Assembly: GCF_016765655.2 (NCBI RefSeq)
Contig: NZ_CP086109.1
Coordinates: 1 to 64,000, forward strand
Direction: 5' to 3'
From: Skermanella mucosa
GTDB lineage: Bacteria > Pseudomonadota > Alphaproteobacteria > Azospirillales > Azospirillaceae
Length of the DNA: 64,000 nt
The first letter of the stretch is position 1. Each line of letters opens with the position of its first letter. Under the pieces are notes generated by a model. That model did not search any database. It was given only the letters and a program-made list of their open reading frames with translations, and was not told the origin of the DNA. The position numbers and the translations under genes were made by a program. Shown piece by piece: positions 17,111 to 26,260 of this stretch.

Positions 17111-17683
17111 TCAGAACCCCTCGGCACCTGGGGCGGCGGTAACTGCCGCCTGCCTTCCACCGACCCTCGGCGTCACGTCGCGCCTGGACTCCCCGCCCGG
17201 CATGACGGCGTAGACCACCGCGTCGGCTCTGTCCGAGCGCAACTGAATCTTTCCGGGATAGATCCCGAGCACGGTCCAGCCACCCACCTCATCCCCGGCG
17301 GCCACGCGCCGCAAGCGGTTGTCCGCGGGATCGAGGACGATCGCCACGGAGCGGTCGGCGGAAGTCGCCGTTCCGCGGACCTCGGGAACCGGGGGAAAAG
17401 TGTCGGAATCCGCCGCGACGGCCGGCACCGCGCCGGGGCTCTCGGCCACGGGTTCGGGAGGGCGCCGTCCGGGCGTGAAAAGCGGGCGCCCATGCAGGGC
17501 CTCGACCAACGCATCGATCGGCCCGGCGTCATCCCGGGCCGGTTCGACCGGGCGCTCGACGCGATGCGGCGCCGGAGGTGCCACGGACACATCGGGCCGC
17601 CATTCCAGCCCTTGAGCGAGTACCGTTCCGCCGGCCGCCAAGGCCACCAGGGACAGTAGTGCCTGCGCCGAAAATTGCGTCAT
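17111..17683 (-). CDS. GspC/PulC-like type II secretion-related protein
   Basis: A 190-residue protein with one N-terminal membrane or signal segment (about residues 6-22, ALLSLVALAAGGTVLAQG). After a proline-rich linker comes RPLFTPGRRPPEP and then a small beta domain (VRGTATSADRSVAIVLDPAD... GDEVGGWTVLGIYPGKIQL), the arrangement of the homology region of GspC/GspN-like proteins. There is no PDZ domain, and no other type II secretion genes are in the window, so an orphan or a gene recruited to another task is possible. ATG 17683 has GGAG nine bases upstream. Confidence 0.55.
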   Translation of the reverse strand: MTQFSAQALLSLVALAAGGTVLAQGLEWRPDVSVAPPAPHRVERPVEPARDDAGPIDALVEALHGRPLFTPGRRPPEPVAESPGAVPAVAADSDTFPPVPEVRGTATSADRSVAIVLDPADNRLRRVAAGDEVGGWTVLGIYPGKIQLRSDRADAVVYAVMPGGESRRDVTPRVGGRQAAVTAAPGAEGF

Positions 17684-19173
17684 TCGCCATACTCCACAAC
17701 GGTCATCCACCGGAAACTGCGCCGAAGTGACCCCGTACGCGATTGCCGGCTTGCCGGCACCGGTACCCCGAAGTTCGGGCAGGGACATTGTTCACCATGA
17801 TGCCGGCACCCTGAAGCCATATGCGCCTTTCGTACAAGCAGATCGGTGGCCCCGGTTGCCGGACACGTCGGAAGACGCTCCCGCCGGGGCAGGGGCGCCT
17901 CGATATCCGGGGCGGTGGCATGCACGGGAGTATCGCCGGAAGCAACAACCAAAGCTTAATCGACCCCCACCCTGGCGCCACCGTGATAGCCGGCACAAGG
18001 ATCCTCAAAGCGCCTTCCAACTTCTCCCAGACCGTCGATGCGACTTTTGGTTCAGGGAGTGTGGAGCCCGAATGAATCTTTTCCGACTGTTTCCTCATCA
18101 CGAGATGCATACCCTCCACCCACATGGAGATCACCACCCAAAACCGAACTGGAAAGGATTTGCTTTTACGCCTAAGGTACATCATCCCTTTAGTAACATG
18201 GTAATTTTTCGGAATTTGAGAGATGTTCATAATCAATGGCGATTGCCGAAAGCTTACGCGAATGGGCAAGGCGCTTCAATGAATAAGATAGGACAAACGC
18301 AATTATTGGTTGGTTCGTAACCACTATTATGGATTTATGCTTACTGGTTTGGTGGAACGACCATTCACAAAGTAACCATCTACAATGAAATTCATAATGC
18401 GTAAAACGAGGTTACTACTGTTCTAAGTGGTATTTCAAGATGATGTTGCACCACACAATGTCAGTAAAACGGTTACTTGCGCTCTGCTCAAACACATCGG
18501 TCGGCAATTGTATTTTTGCCTTCATGGAGTTCAACGTAGAACGCAAAAATTACACATTCAGACGGCTCTCGCACAACCGGCAATCTACTGACGTTACGAA
18601 ATATTACCTCAACAAAAACAGACCAGTTTTCAAAACCACGGGAGGATATACTTCGACAAGAGGCAAACCTGTACTTCATAGATACTGACGTTACCGCCAA
18701 TGATGGTGCCGGAAGCATTCCGCTTCTACGGCAGGTCCCCGATTACGCCAGCCGATTTGACAGGGCGGCTGTGTACCACAATGGAGTACATAAAATGAAT
18801 TCCAAGTTAACGTAATATGCGCCGTTTGAATGATAGGAGTTCAGCGCGAATATAATATAAACTTCGTACGTTAGCAATGATGATAGAAGAAACTGTTGCG
18901 TATTACTTTATTTGCATTATGACTATTTACTTCACTATTCTGAATAAAATCAAGATGATCTCCTGTCAGTTTCTGCTATGGCGCTAGTTAAACTCTCAAG
19001 CTTCCTTCTTAAGCACGCCTCATAGTTTCGTCACTCGCCAGCTTGGTTCGGCCGCATTCCCATGTAGTGGGAACTTGCTCAAACACTCGTTTCTCTTTCA
19101 CGCGGACGGAGCACGCTGGCGCGCGGCGGTACCTCAATGACGAATCCCATAACAATGATTTGCGAGGTGCATC
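17684..19173. other. gene-poor, AT-rich island
   Basis: Nearly 1.5 kb with no coding region I can support. From about 17950 to 19150 the GC content falls far below the surrounding DNA. Short repeated motifs occur: GTAAAACG(AG)GTTACT at 18401-18416 and 18464-18477, and TACTGACGTTAC at 18586-18597 and again exactly 97 bases on at 18683-18694. Small open frames here lack ribosome-binding sites and family resemblance. It may be a decayed foreign insert or a long regulatory region in front of the cytochrome gene at 19174. Confidence 0.6.
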
Positions 19174-20892
19174 ATGTCCCAGGATCAAAAACGCAGGCTG
19201 GCCAGAAATCTCGTTCTTTCAAGCATGATCGCGGGAGCCGGCCTGCTCATGCTTACCGTTCCCTCGGACCCCTTGTTCGCCGCCGAGGATGATTTCACCG
19301 ATCCGGCCACGACACCGCCCGAGGCGCCGCCCCCGGCCAACAGCGAGACCGAGGCCAGCCTTCAGAAAAAGCTCCCTGCCGGAACTCCGGATTACTTCAA
19401 GAAGATCTACTCCCACTTCATGAAGCAGCCGTTGCCGGCCAAGGTCTTCAACCAGGGAGGCATCCCCGTCGTCATACCGAAGCTGGAGATCGACAAGGAT
19501 CCCAACGGCGAAACGGGGTCCTATCAGCCCCTCGGCCAGACGGTGACCTCGCAGAACGCCTTTTTCAAGTCGCTCGGCACGAACGGCCGGGCCTGCGTCA
19601 CCTGCCATCAGCCCGCCAGCGGCATGAGCATCAGCCTCCGTAACATCGACAAGCGGCTGAAAAAGACCAAGGGCGCCGATCCGCTTTTCGCACCCGTGGA
19701 CGGTGCCAACTGTCCCACCCTTGTGCCGGCGTCGGAAACCTCCGGCTCGGTGCTCGGCGGCTACAAGGGCAAGAGCAAGAAGGACTTCAAGGCCGCCCGC
19801 TCGCTCCTGCTGACCAGGGGCGTCTTCCGCATCGCCCTTCCCCTGAAGAAGGACGAATTCACGGTCGAGGTCATCAGCGACCCGACGACGTGCAACACGG
19901 ATCCCCAGACAAACACCAACAAGGACGGCGACCAGATCCTTTCCGTGTTCCGGCGCCCGCTCATGTCCGCCAACCTCCACTTCAAGACCGCCTTCACGAC
20001 TTTTCCCATTCCCGGCGTTCCGGCCCCGGAGTTGAGCGGCAACATCATGTGGGACGGGCGTGAGCCGACCTTGATAAGTCAGGCCATCAGCGCCACGCTG
20101 GGGCACGCCCAGGCGCTGCACCGACCGACCGACGATGAACTGGAAGAGATCGTCGCGTTCGAGACCGGCATCTTCAGCGCCCAGTACAGCGACAAGCAGG
20201 CGGGCGTGCTGTCCGCGGCAGGCGCCCTCGCCGGTCCCGTCAACCTGTCCGCCAACGGCGACGAAATTCCGGCTTTCGGCCCCGTGGTGTTCGATGAATT
20301 CGCGGCTTGGGCCACCCCTCCCGGAAGCGGATCGGCGAAGCGGGAAAGGGAATCGATCGCCCGGGGCGAAGCTCTCTTCCACGGCGTCGGCACGAACGCG
20401 GCGGGAAGCACGAACCGGGGCTCGTTCATCATCAACGGGGTCAACGGTTTCAACAATCTGGTCGGCCCCAATGTGCCGGGAACATGCTCGACATGCCACA
20501 ACTTCAAGCATTCTGGCGCCGACGTTCTGGCGAACTCGCAGCGTGACATCGGCATCGGCGGCCACGCGGTCAGCGTCGGCGGCCCGCCGCCCGCAAAGGA
20601 CCTGCCGATCTTCAAGGTTTCGGGTTGTGCGCCCGGCACCCTCCAATGGGACCTCGGCGCGACGGAAGCGGTGACGAACGACCTTGGCAAGGCCACGCTC
20701 ACCGGCCGCTGCGCCGACATCGGGGTAAGCACCGTGCCGAGCCTGCGCGCCCTCTCGGCCCACGAACCCTACTTCCGCGACGGATCGGCCAAGACGCTGA
20801 TGGACGTCGTCAACATCTACGACAAGCGTTTCGCAATCGGCCTGACGAACCAGGAGAAGCAGGATCTCGCCAATTTCCTGAGCGCTCTCTGA
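19174..20892 (+). CDS. two-haem cytochrome c peroxidase/MauG-like protein
   Basis: A 572-residue exported c-type cytochrome. Signal sequence about residues 10-36 (VLSSMIAGAGLLMLTVPSDPLFAAE). Two CxxCH haem sites are seen: RACVTCHQPASG near residue 140 and GTCSTCHNFKHSG near residue 435. The end, VPSLRALSAHEPYFRDGSAKTLMDVVNIYD and QEKQDLANFLSAL, is typical of the CCP/MauG family. It is longer than classic CcpA (about 330 residues), with insertions before haem 2. Likely role: peroxide reduction or oxidative protein or substrate modification in the periplasm. GAGGTG precedes ATG 19174. Followed by a strong hairpin. Confidence 0.88.
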   Translation: MSQDQKRRLARNLVLSSMIAGAGLLMLTVPSDPLFAAEDDFTDPATTPPEAPPPANSETEASLQKKLPAGTPDYFKKIYSHFMKQPLPAKVFNQGGIPVVIPKLEIDKDPNGETGSYQPLGQTVTSQNAFFKSLGTNGRACVTCHQPASGMSISLRNIDKRLKKTKGADPLFAPVDGANCPTLVPASETSGSVLGGYKGKSKKDFKAARSLLLTRGVFRIALPLKKDEFTVEVISDPTTCNTDPQTNTNKDGDQILSVFRRPLMSANLHFKTAFTTFPIPGVPAPELSGNIMWDGREPTLISQAISATLGHAQALHRPTDDELEEIVAFETGIFSAQYSDKQAGVLSAAGALAGPVNLSANGDEIPAFGPVVFDEFAAWATPPGSGSAKRERESIARGEALFHGVGTNAAGSTNRGSFIINGVNGFNNLVGPNVPGTCSTCHNFKHSGADVLANSQRDIGIGGHAVSVGGPPPAKDLPIFKVSGCAPGTLQWDLGATEAVTNDLGKATLTGRCADIGVSTVPSLRALSAHEPYFRDGSAKTLMDVVNIYDKRFAIGLTNQEKQDLANFLSAL

Positions 20893-20906
20893 GTTCACCT
20901 ACCCAT

Positions 20907-20937
20907 GGCGGCGGGACGCGGCAAGCGTCCCGCCGCC
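20907..20937 (+). terminator. hairpin after the two-haem cytochrome gene
   Basis: A perfect 13-base GC-rich stem (20907-20919 with 20925-20937) around a five-base loop, 14 bases after the stop codon. No U-run follows. Confidence 0.6.
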
Positions 20938-21100
20938 ACTGATTCGAGATTTCCTCCCGTCCTCGCGAGGACGGTGCCGCTCATGCCGGCTGGCCTTTCG
21001 ATCCCGCGTCGCGGGGTCGCAAAGGTGCTACAGTCCTGCCGGCCGCACCCGCTTCGCCGGGTGTCCGGCCAGGGACTGTGAACCGTCATGGGGAGCGGTT

Positions 21101-21877
21101 ATGACGGAAAAAGCGCACATCCTCGTCGTCGATGACGAAGCCGAGGTGCGGGATCTGCTGCGGGAGTATCTGGGCCGGCAGGAGTTCGACGTGACCGCCG
21201 CCGGAAACGTTCCCGAGGCGCGCGCCGTGCTGAACTCCCCGGAGGAGGGCGCCGCGCCCATCGACCTCATCATCCTGGACCTGAAGATGCCGGGGGAGAA
21301 CGGCCTGACCCTGGCCCGCGAACTGCGGGAACGCGGCGACGTGGCGATCATCATGCTGACCGCGTCCGGCGAGACGATCGACCGGGTGGTCGGGCTCGAA
21401 GTGGGCGCCGACGACTATGTCGCCAAGCCGTTCGATCCGCGGGAATTGCTGGCACGCATCCGCAGCGTGCTGAGAAGGGTGGGGGCGGCCCGGCGTACGG
21501 CACCGGGTCCGGATACCGATCCGGGCTCGGAACCGATGGCGCCGGCGCCCGCCCGGATCCCGTTCGGACGGTGCATGCTGGACCTGGAGGCGCGTCGCCT
21601 GTTCGAGGCCGACGGCACCGAGGTTCCGCTCACCGCCATGCAGTTCGACCTGATCGAGGTCTTCCTCGGCAATCCCAATCGCGTGCTGTCCCGCGACCGG
21701 CTGCTGGAGTTGACCCACAAGCGCGGAGACGAACCGTTCGACCGCAGCATCGACATCCGCGTGGCGCGCCTGCGCCGGAAGATCGAGCCCCATCCCGAAA
21801 AGCCCCGGACGATCAAGACGGTGCATGGGGTAGGCTATGTCTATGTGCCGGGCGCGGAAGGCGGGAAACCGGCGTGA
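21101..21877 (+). CDS. OmpR/PhoB-family response regulator
   Basis: A 258-residue response regulator. Receiver domain residues about 6-120: acidic pocket VVDDEAE, phosphoacceptor Asp60 in LIILDLKMPGENG, and the switch region VGADDYVAKPFDPREL. After an unusually long proline-rich linker (about residues 128-155), the winged-helix DNA-binding domain follows (GRCMLDLEARRLFEADGTE ... DRSIDIRVARLRRKIE ... VHGVGYVYV). It is probably phosphorylated by the hybrid kinase encoded 42 bases downstream on the same strand. Target genes are unknown; the adjoining cytochrome gene is separated by a terminator. Confidence 0.93.
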   Translation: MTEKAHILVVDDEAEVRDLLREYLGRQEFDVTAAGNVPEARAVLNSPEEGAAPIDLIILDLKMPGENGLTLARELRERGDVAIIMLTASGETIDRVVGLEVGADDYVAKPFDPRELLARIRSVLRRVGAARRTAPGPDTDPGSEPMAPAPARIPFGRCMLDLEARRLFEADGTEVPLTAMQFDLIEVFLGNPNRVLSRDRLLELTHKRGDEPFDRSIDIRVARLRRKIEPHPEKPRTIKTVHGVGYVYVPGAEGGKPA

Positions 21878-21919
21878 GCGCGCGCCGCGCCGGAAGAACC
21901 GCTTCCGAAAGGAGAAGCC

Positions 21920-24664
21920 ATGGCTCCGGAACGGAAATTCTCGCCGCTCCTCCGCTACTATCGCCGCCAGTCCGAGGCACTGTTCGGCGGGCTCCGCAAC
22001 GGCAGGGCGGCGAAGCGCGCGCTTGAGCAGAGCGAGCGCCGCTTCCGGGCCATCGTCGAGGACCAGACGGAGATGATCTGCCGTTTCGGTCCGGACTTCA
22101 GGATAAACTTCTCGAACCGGGCCCACGCGCGGTTCGTCGGGGACGAGCCGGAGACCCTGCTTGGCCGCGATTTCCTCGACTCGTTTCCGGCCAGGATACA
22201 GAAGTCCCTGCGCGCCGGGCTCCAGGCCCTGACGGCGGAGGACCCGATCCTGCGGTGCGAGCATGACCGGACGACCGAGGCCGGCGAGGTCCAGTGGTTC
22301 GCCTGGACCAACCGGGCCCTGTTCGACGAAGCCGGCCAATGCCTGGGCTACCAGTCGGTCGGCCGCGACATCACCGCGCGCAAGCGGGCCGAGGACGCGC
22401 TCCGGGAGAGCGAGATGCGCTTCCGGACCATCGTCGAGGACCAGACCGAGTTCATCTCCCGCTGCACGCCCGATTTCCGGTTCACCTTCGTCAACGAGGC
22501 CTATGCCCGGCAGCTGGAGCGACCGCGGGACGAGATCATCGGGACCAGCGTCCTCAAGCTGATGACGCCGGATCAGCGGGCGCAGTTCATCGCGCAGCTC
22601 CTGGAGCTTACGCCGTCCAGCCCGACGGTTTCCTACGAAATGTCCTCGGTCGCCTCCGACGGCCGGCTGCTCTGGGAACAGTGGACCGACCGCGCGCTGT
22701 TCGACGAGCGCGGGCAACTCGTCGGCTACCAGTCCGTCGGCCGCGACATCACCAAGTCGAAGACGATCGAGGCGACGCTCAAGGCCAGCGCCGAGGAGCT
22801 TGCCCTGATCGCCGACTGCATGCCGGTCGCCATGGCGATCGCCCGGGTCGACCCCACGGAGATCCTGTTCTCCAACTCGCGGGCGCGGGAGAGCTTCGGC
22901 CTGTGTCCCGGCTGCCCGCCGGAGCGGATCACGGCCCTGTACGAGGACCCGTCGGACCGCGACCGGCTGCTCGGCCTCCTGTCCAGGCACGGCAACGTGG
23001 AAGGGTTCGAAACGTCGCTCCGGCGCGCGGACGGCACGGTCATCCGGGCGCTCATATCGGCGCGGACGATCCAGTTCCGGGGGGCCTCGGCGGTCGTCGC
23101 GGCGATCACCGACATCACGTCGCGCCTCCAGACCGAGCAGGCCCTGCGCACCAGCGAGGCGCGGCTGCAGGCCTTCATGCAGCATGCGCCGGCGGGCATG
23201 TTCCTGAAGGATCTGGAAGGCCGCTACATCGTGGCGAACCCGGAGATGGAGAAGGTCCAGAACCGGCCGGTCTCGAAGATCATCGGGCGGACGCCCCAGG
23301 ACGTCTTCGCCCCGGAAGACGCCGCGCTGATCCGGTACTACGACCAGCAGGTGCTCAATACCGGCGCCGCCGTCGTCAACGAGGAGCATGTTCCCTACAT
23401 GCCGCACTATCCCTGGCGGATGGTCGTCCGGTTTCCCATCCGCGGGCCGGACGGGCAGATCACCCATATCGCCGGGTTCATCTTCGACATCAGCAGCCGC
23501 AAGAACGCCGAGGCCGAGGCGGACCGGCAAAGGGCCGCCATGCACCAGCGGGACAAGCTGGCGGCCCTGGGTTCGCTCCTGGCCGGCGTCGCCCACGAGC
23601 TGAACAACCCGCTGTCGGTCGTGCTCGGCCGGGCCATCATGCTGGAGGAGGAAAGCACCGACGCCGCGATCCGGGAATCCCTGGGCCGCCTCCGCGTCGC
23701 GGCGGAGCGCTGCGCGCGGATCGTCAAGAGCTTCCTCGCCCTGGCCCGCCAGAAGGCCCGCGAGCCCAAGCCGGTCGATGTCCGCGCCGTGCTCGACGGC
23801 AGCATGGAGATCCTGGCCAGCGGCCTGCGCAGCGCCGGCATAGAGGTCGTCCGCGAGGATCCGCCCGACCTGCCGATGGTCATGGCCGATGAGGACGAAC
23901 TCCATCAGGTCTTCATGAACGTCATCATCAATGCCCAGCAGGCCCTGGAGGCGGCCTCGCCGCCGGGCCGGGTTTCCGAAACCGGCCGGACTGTCTGGGT
24001 CAGGACGGCCCACGACGCGGCGGCCGGAACGGTCCGGATCGAGATCGCGGACAACGGCCCCGGCATTCCGGAAACGGTGCGCGGCCAGATCTTCGATCCC
24101 TTCTTCACGACCAAGCCGGTCGGATCGGGCACCGGGCTGGGCCTGTCGGTCTGCCATGGGATCATCTCCGCCCACGGCGGATCGATCACTGTGGAGGATC
24201 GCCCCGGCGGGGGCGCCCTGTTCCGCGTGACTCTCCAGGCCTGCCGGGTGCCGACGGAAACAGCCGCGGCGATGCTCGCGGACGGCGACAGCGGCAACGG
24301 GACCGTCCTGGTGGTCGACGACGAGCCGGAAGTCGTCACCCTGCTTGAGGAGATCCTGACGCGGGAAGGCTACCGCGTCGAGACGGCGGACAACGGGGCG
24401 GCCGCGTTGGAGCTTCTGCGCGACAGGCGGTTCGACGCCATCCTGTGCGACATCCGCATGCCGCTGCTCGACGGGGCCGGCCTGCTCCGGATGCTGGAAA
24501 CGCACCGGCCCGACTTGGCCGGGAAGGTGCTGCTGATGACCGGCGACGTCCTGCGGGCCTCCGCGACGCTGCCGGCCGGCGCCCACGGCCGGCTGCTGGA
24601 GAAACCCCTGGACCCAGCCGAGGTCCGCCGCCGCTTGAGGGACATGGTCGGCCGGCGCCCGTGA
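21920..24664 (+). CDS. hybrid sensor histidine kinase with multiple PAS domains
   Basis: A 914-residue cytoplasmic sensor kinase; no membrane segment is evident. About four PAS domains fill residues 35-540; the first two are clearly related to each other (FRAIVEDQTEMICRFGPDF versus FRTIVEDQTEFISRCTPDF, each followed by GYQSVGRDIT). Then come HisKA with phosphoacceptor His559 in GVAHELNNPLSVVLG, an HATPase domain with N-box INAQQA and G-boxes ADNGPGIPE and GSGTGLGLSV, and a C-terminal receiver with Asp844 in ILCDIRMPLLDGAG. The paired PAS copies suggest internal duplication. AAAGGAGAAGCC precedes ATG 21920. Forms a two-component system with the upstream regulator; the signal is unknown. Confidence 0.93.
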   Translation: MAPERKFSPLLRYYRRQSEALFGGLRNGRAAKRALEQSERRFRAIVEDQTEMICRFGPDFRINFSNRAHARFVGDEPETLLGRDFLDSFPARIQKSLRAGLQALTAEDPILRCEHDRTTEAGEVQWFAWTNRALFDEAGQCLGYQSVGRDITARKRAEDALRESEMRFRTIVEDQTEFISRCTPDFRFTFVNEAYARQLERPRDEIIGTSVLKLMTPDQRAQFIAQLLELTPSSPTVSYEMSSVASDGRLLWEQWTDRALFDERGQLVGYQSVGRDITKSKTIEATLKASAEELALIADCMPVAMAIARVDPTEILFSNSRARESFGLCPGCPPERITALYEDPSDRDRLLGLLSRHGNVEGFETSLRRADGTVIRALISARTIQFRGASAVVAAITDITSRLQTEQALRTSEARLQAFMQHAPAGMFLKDLEGRYIVANPEMEKVQNRPVSKIIGRTPQDVFAPEDAALIRYYDQQVLNTGAAVVNEEHVPYMPHYPWRMVVRFPIRGPDGQITHIAGFIFDISSRKNAEAEADRQRAAMHQRDKLAALGSLLAGVAHELNNPLSVVLGRAIMLEEESTDAAIRESLGRLRVAAERCARIVKSFLALARQKAREPKPVDVRAVLDGSMEILASGLRSAGIEVVREDPPDLPMVMADEDELHQVFMNVIINAQQALEAASPPGRVSETGRTVWVRTAHDAAAGTVRIEIADNGPGIPETVRGQIFDPFFTTKPVGSGTGLGLSVCHGIISAHGGSITVEDRPGGGALFRVTLQACRVPTETAAAMLADGDSGNGTVLVVDDEPEVVTLLEEILTREGYRVETADNGAAALELLRDRRFDAILCDIRMPLLDGAGLLRMLETHRPDLAGKVLLMTGDVLRASATLPAGAHGRLLEKPLDPAEVRRRLRDMVGRRP

Positions 24665-24683
24665 CGAGCGCCCGTCGCGGGCC

Positions 24684-25802
24684 TCAGCGGACGCAGATCG
24701 CCGCCGACATCACCTGGCCGGCGAAGTCGAACCCGACATGGTCGTCGTGGAGGGTCGCTCCCAGGATGCCTCCGGGCTGACCGGCCGACGCGCGGCGCAG
24801 GTCCGGATGGGCCTGGAACCCGGCGTCGCGCAGGCGCGCGAGCCAGCGCGACGCCGTATCGAACCGCTCGCCCCGCCGGTCGGCGGGCGTGCCGAGGACA
24901 TCCATGATCTCCTGCCCGAAGAACATCCTGGCCATGGTCCGCTCCTCTTGGGAAACATCCATGCGGTCCAGGATCCCGAAGCAGGCGCCGTAGAACCGCC
25001 AGGCATGGGCAAGGCGGCGCAGCAGGTCGTCGGTTTCGAAATCGGCACTCGGCTCGGCGATCACCAGCGCTTCCGGCTTCAGCGATTTCACGTTCCGCAG
25101 CACCGCGTCCTTGGCGCCATGCCCGCCGACATGATGAAGCGAGAACACGGCGTTGACGAAGATCCGGCCTCCGATCGAGCGGAAACCGTCCCACTGCGCC
25201 GCTGTCAGGGATTCGACCCGCGACGGCATCGCCAGGAACCGGAAGGGCAGGCCCAGGCCGGAAGCCAGGGACGACAGGGTCGCCTCCGCCTCGGCCAGCG
25301 CGCCGTCGCAAGGATCGATGCCGACGACGGTGAGCGCCCGGGGCAGGGCGCCGCGTCCCGCCAGGGAGCGGAACAGGCCGGCTATCCTCCCGCCATGGCC
25401 GATCCCGATATCGACGAGCACCGCGTCGTCGCAGCGTTCCAGCAGGCCGCCCAGGATCGTGCCGGCAGCCCCGGCCGCGAGTTTCATCGGCGGGAACCGG
25501 TCGGCATGGGACTCGAACAAGGCGCCATGCAAGGAGCCATGGCCTGTCTTCCAGTCTATGTTCTTGAGCAGCGCCTGCGCGAAGCATTGCGTCTTCGTCC
25601 TGAGGTCCGTTCCGCAGGGCTGGATCCGGTCGAGCAGGTCCACGAAGGCGACGAAGGCGCCGTCCTCGTCGGACCGCTCGATGCATTGGGCCATGTCCAG
25701 CAGACGGAGAAGGACGCCGTTCTCGCTCATGTCGGCGGGCTTGATGGGGCCGGCGGACAGGGGTGGTGCCCATCCGGTGTCTCGTGCAAGGCTGTCTGGC
25801 AT
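24684..25802 (-). CDS. bacterial GRAS-domain protein (methyltransferase fold)
   Basis: A 372-residue protein with the full layout of a GRAS domain, best known from plant transcription regulators such as DELLA proteins and found in some bacteria, where it is proposed to be a small-molecule methyltransferase. Seen: an N-terminal leucine-rich helical region (LLRLLDMAQCIERSDEDGAF), the VHIID-like SAM-site block VLVDIGIGHGGRIAGLFRSLA (cited in part: VDIGIGHGGRIAGLF; about residues 130-148), RIFVNAVFSLHHV, VLRNVKSLKPEALVIAEPSA, the PFYRE-like RFYGACFGILDRMDVSQEER, and a SAW-like end. ATG 25802 fits the family start. Probably in an operon with the small membrane protein 32 bases upstream. Substrate unknown. 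Confidence 0.8.
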   Translation of the reverse strand: MPDSLARDTGWAPPLSAGPIKPADMSENGVLLRLLDMAQCIERSDEDGAFVAFVDLLDRIQPCGTDLRTKTQCFAQALLKNIDWKTGHGSLHGALFESHADRFPPMKLAAGAAGTILGGLLERCDDAVLVDIGIGHGGRIAGLFRSLAGRGALPRALTVVGIDPCDGALAEAEATLSSLASGLGLPFRFLAMPSRVESLTAAQWDGFRSIGGRIFVNAVFSLHHVGGHGAKDAVLRNVKSLKPEALVIAEPSADFETDDLLRRLAHAWRFYGACFGILDRMDVSQEERTMARMFFGQEIMDVLGTPADRRGERFDTASRWLARLRDAGFQAHPDLRRASAGQPGGILGATLHDDHVGFDFAGQVMSAAICVR

Positions 25803-25834
25803 GGCTGATCTTTCCGTCCGCCGGGTCTCCGTCT

Positions 25835-25975
25835 TCAGAGCGCCGATCTGAAGACGATGACCGATACCGTCGCCAGGCCGGCTGCCGCCGCAGCCAGCTT
25901 CTCGGCCGGCGACCACCGGGCCCAGTCCTTGGCGATGCTCGCCATGTCGCGCCAAAGTGCGGTTTCTCCAGGCAT
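25835..25975 (-). CDS. small membrane protein upstream of the GRAS gene
   Basis: A 46-residue protein: MPGETALWRDMASIAKDWAR, then WSPAEKLAAAAAGLATVSVIVFRSAL as a C-terminal membrane span. ATG 25975 has GGGAG nine bases upstream. The gene is too short for most annotation and is given on the strength of its ribosome-binding site, its amphipathic-then-hydrophobic design, and the 32-base spacing to the GRAS gene. It might tether or regulate the GRAS protein; this is inference. Confidence 0.5.
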   Translation of the reverse strand: MPGETALWRDMASIAKDWARWSPAEKLAAAAAGLATVSVIVFRSAL

Positions 25976-26260
25976 GTCATGTCGCTCCCGGCTGGATTGC
26001 TGGCGGACGGCGCGGGGGAAAGTCGCGAGGGTCCCGCGACCGTCAAACCGGAGGTTATCGGACCGGTGTTTCACCCGGACGTCCGGCCCTTCGATTTGAT
26101 GTTTCAATTGTTTCGGAGCCGGGTTCCGGCCGCGTTATATACCGCAAGTTATTTCCATAATCTTGATTATGCGTTTCGGGCATCGAGTGGCGACAATTAT
26201 CAGCCTCATCCGCCCCGCCGTTCCATTTTAGCAAGACGCGGGGATCGAACAGCAGGTCCG
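25976..26260. promoter_or_regulatory. intergenic region upstream of the GRAS operon
   Basis: About 285 bases with no supported gene. The centre (about 26100-26200) is AT-rich and contains TATAAC-like elements on the minus strand, so it probably holds the promoter of the small membrane protein/GRAS operon. No operator recognised. Confidence 0.4.

Noticed and set aside
17703-18269. A 188-codon minus-strand frame at the edge of the AT-rich island
   Set aside because: It spans an abrupt composition change, has no ribosome-binding site and reads as low-quality sequence; more likely chance.
21086-24586. An 1166-codon open frame on the minus strand opposite the two-component genes
   Set aside because: Shadow of the kinase and regulator genes; composition is that of the complementary frame and no domain is recognisable.
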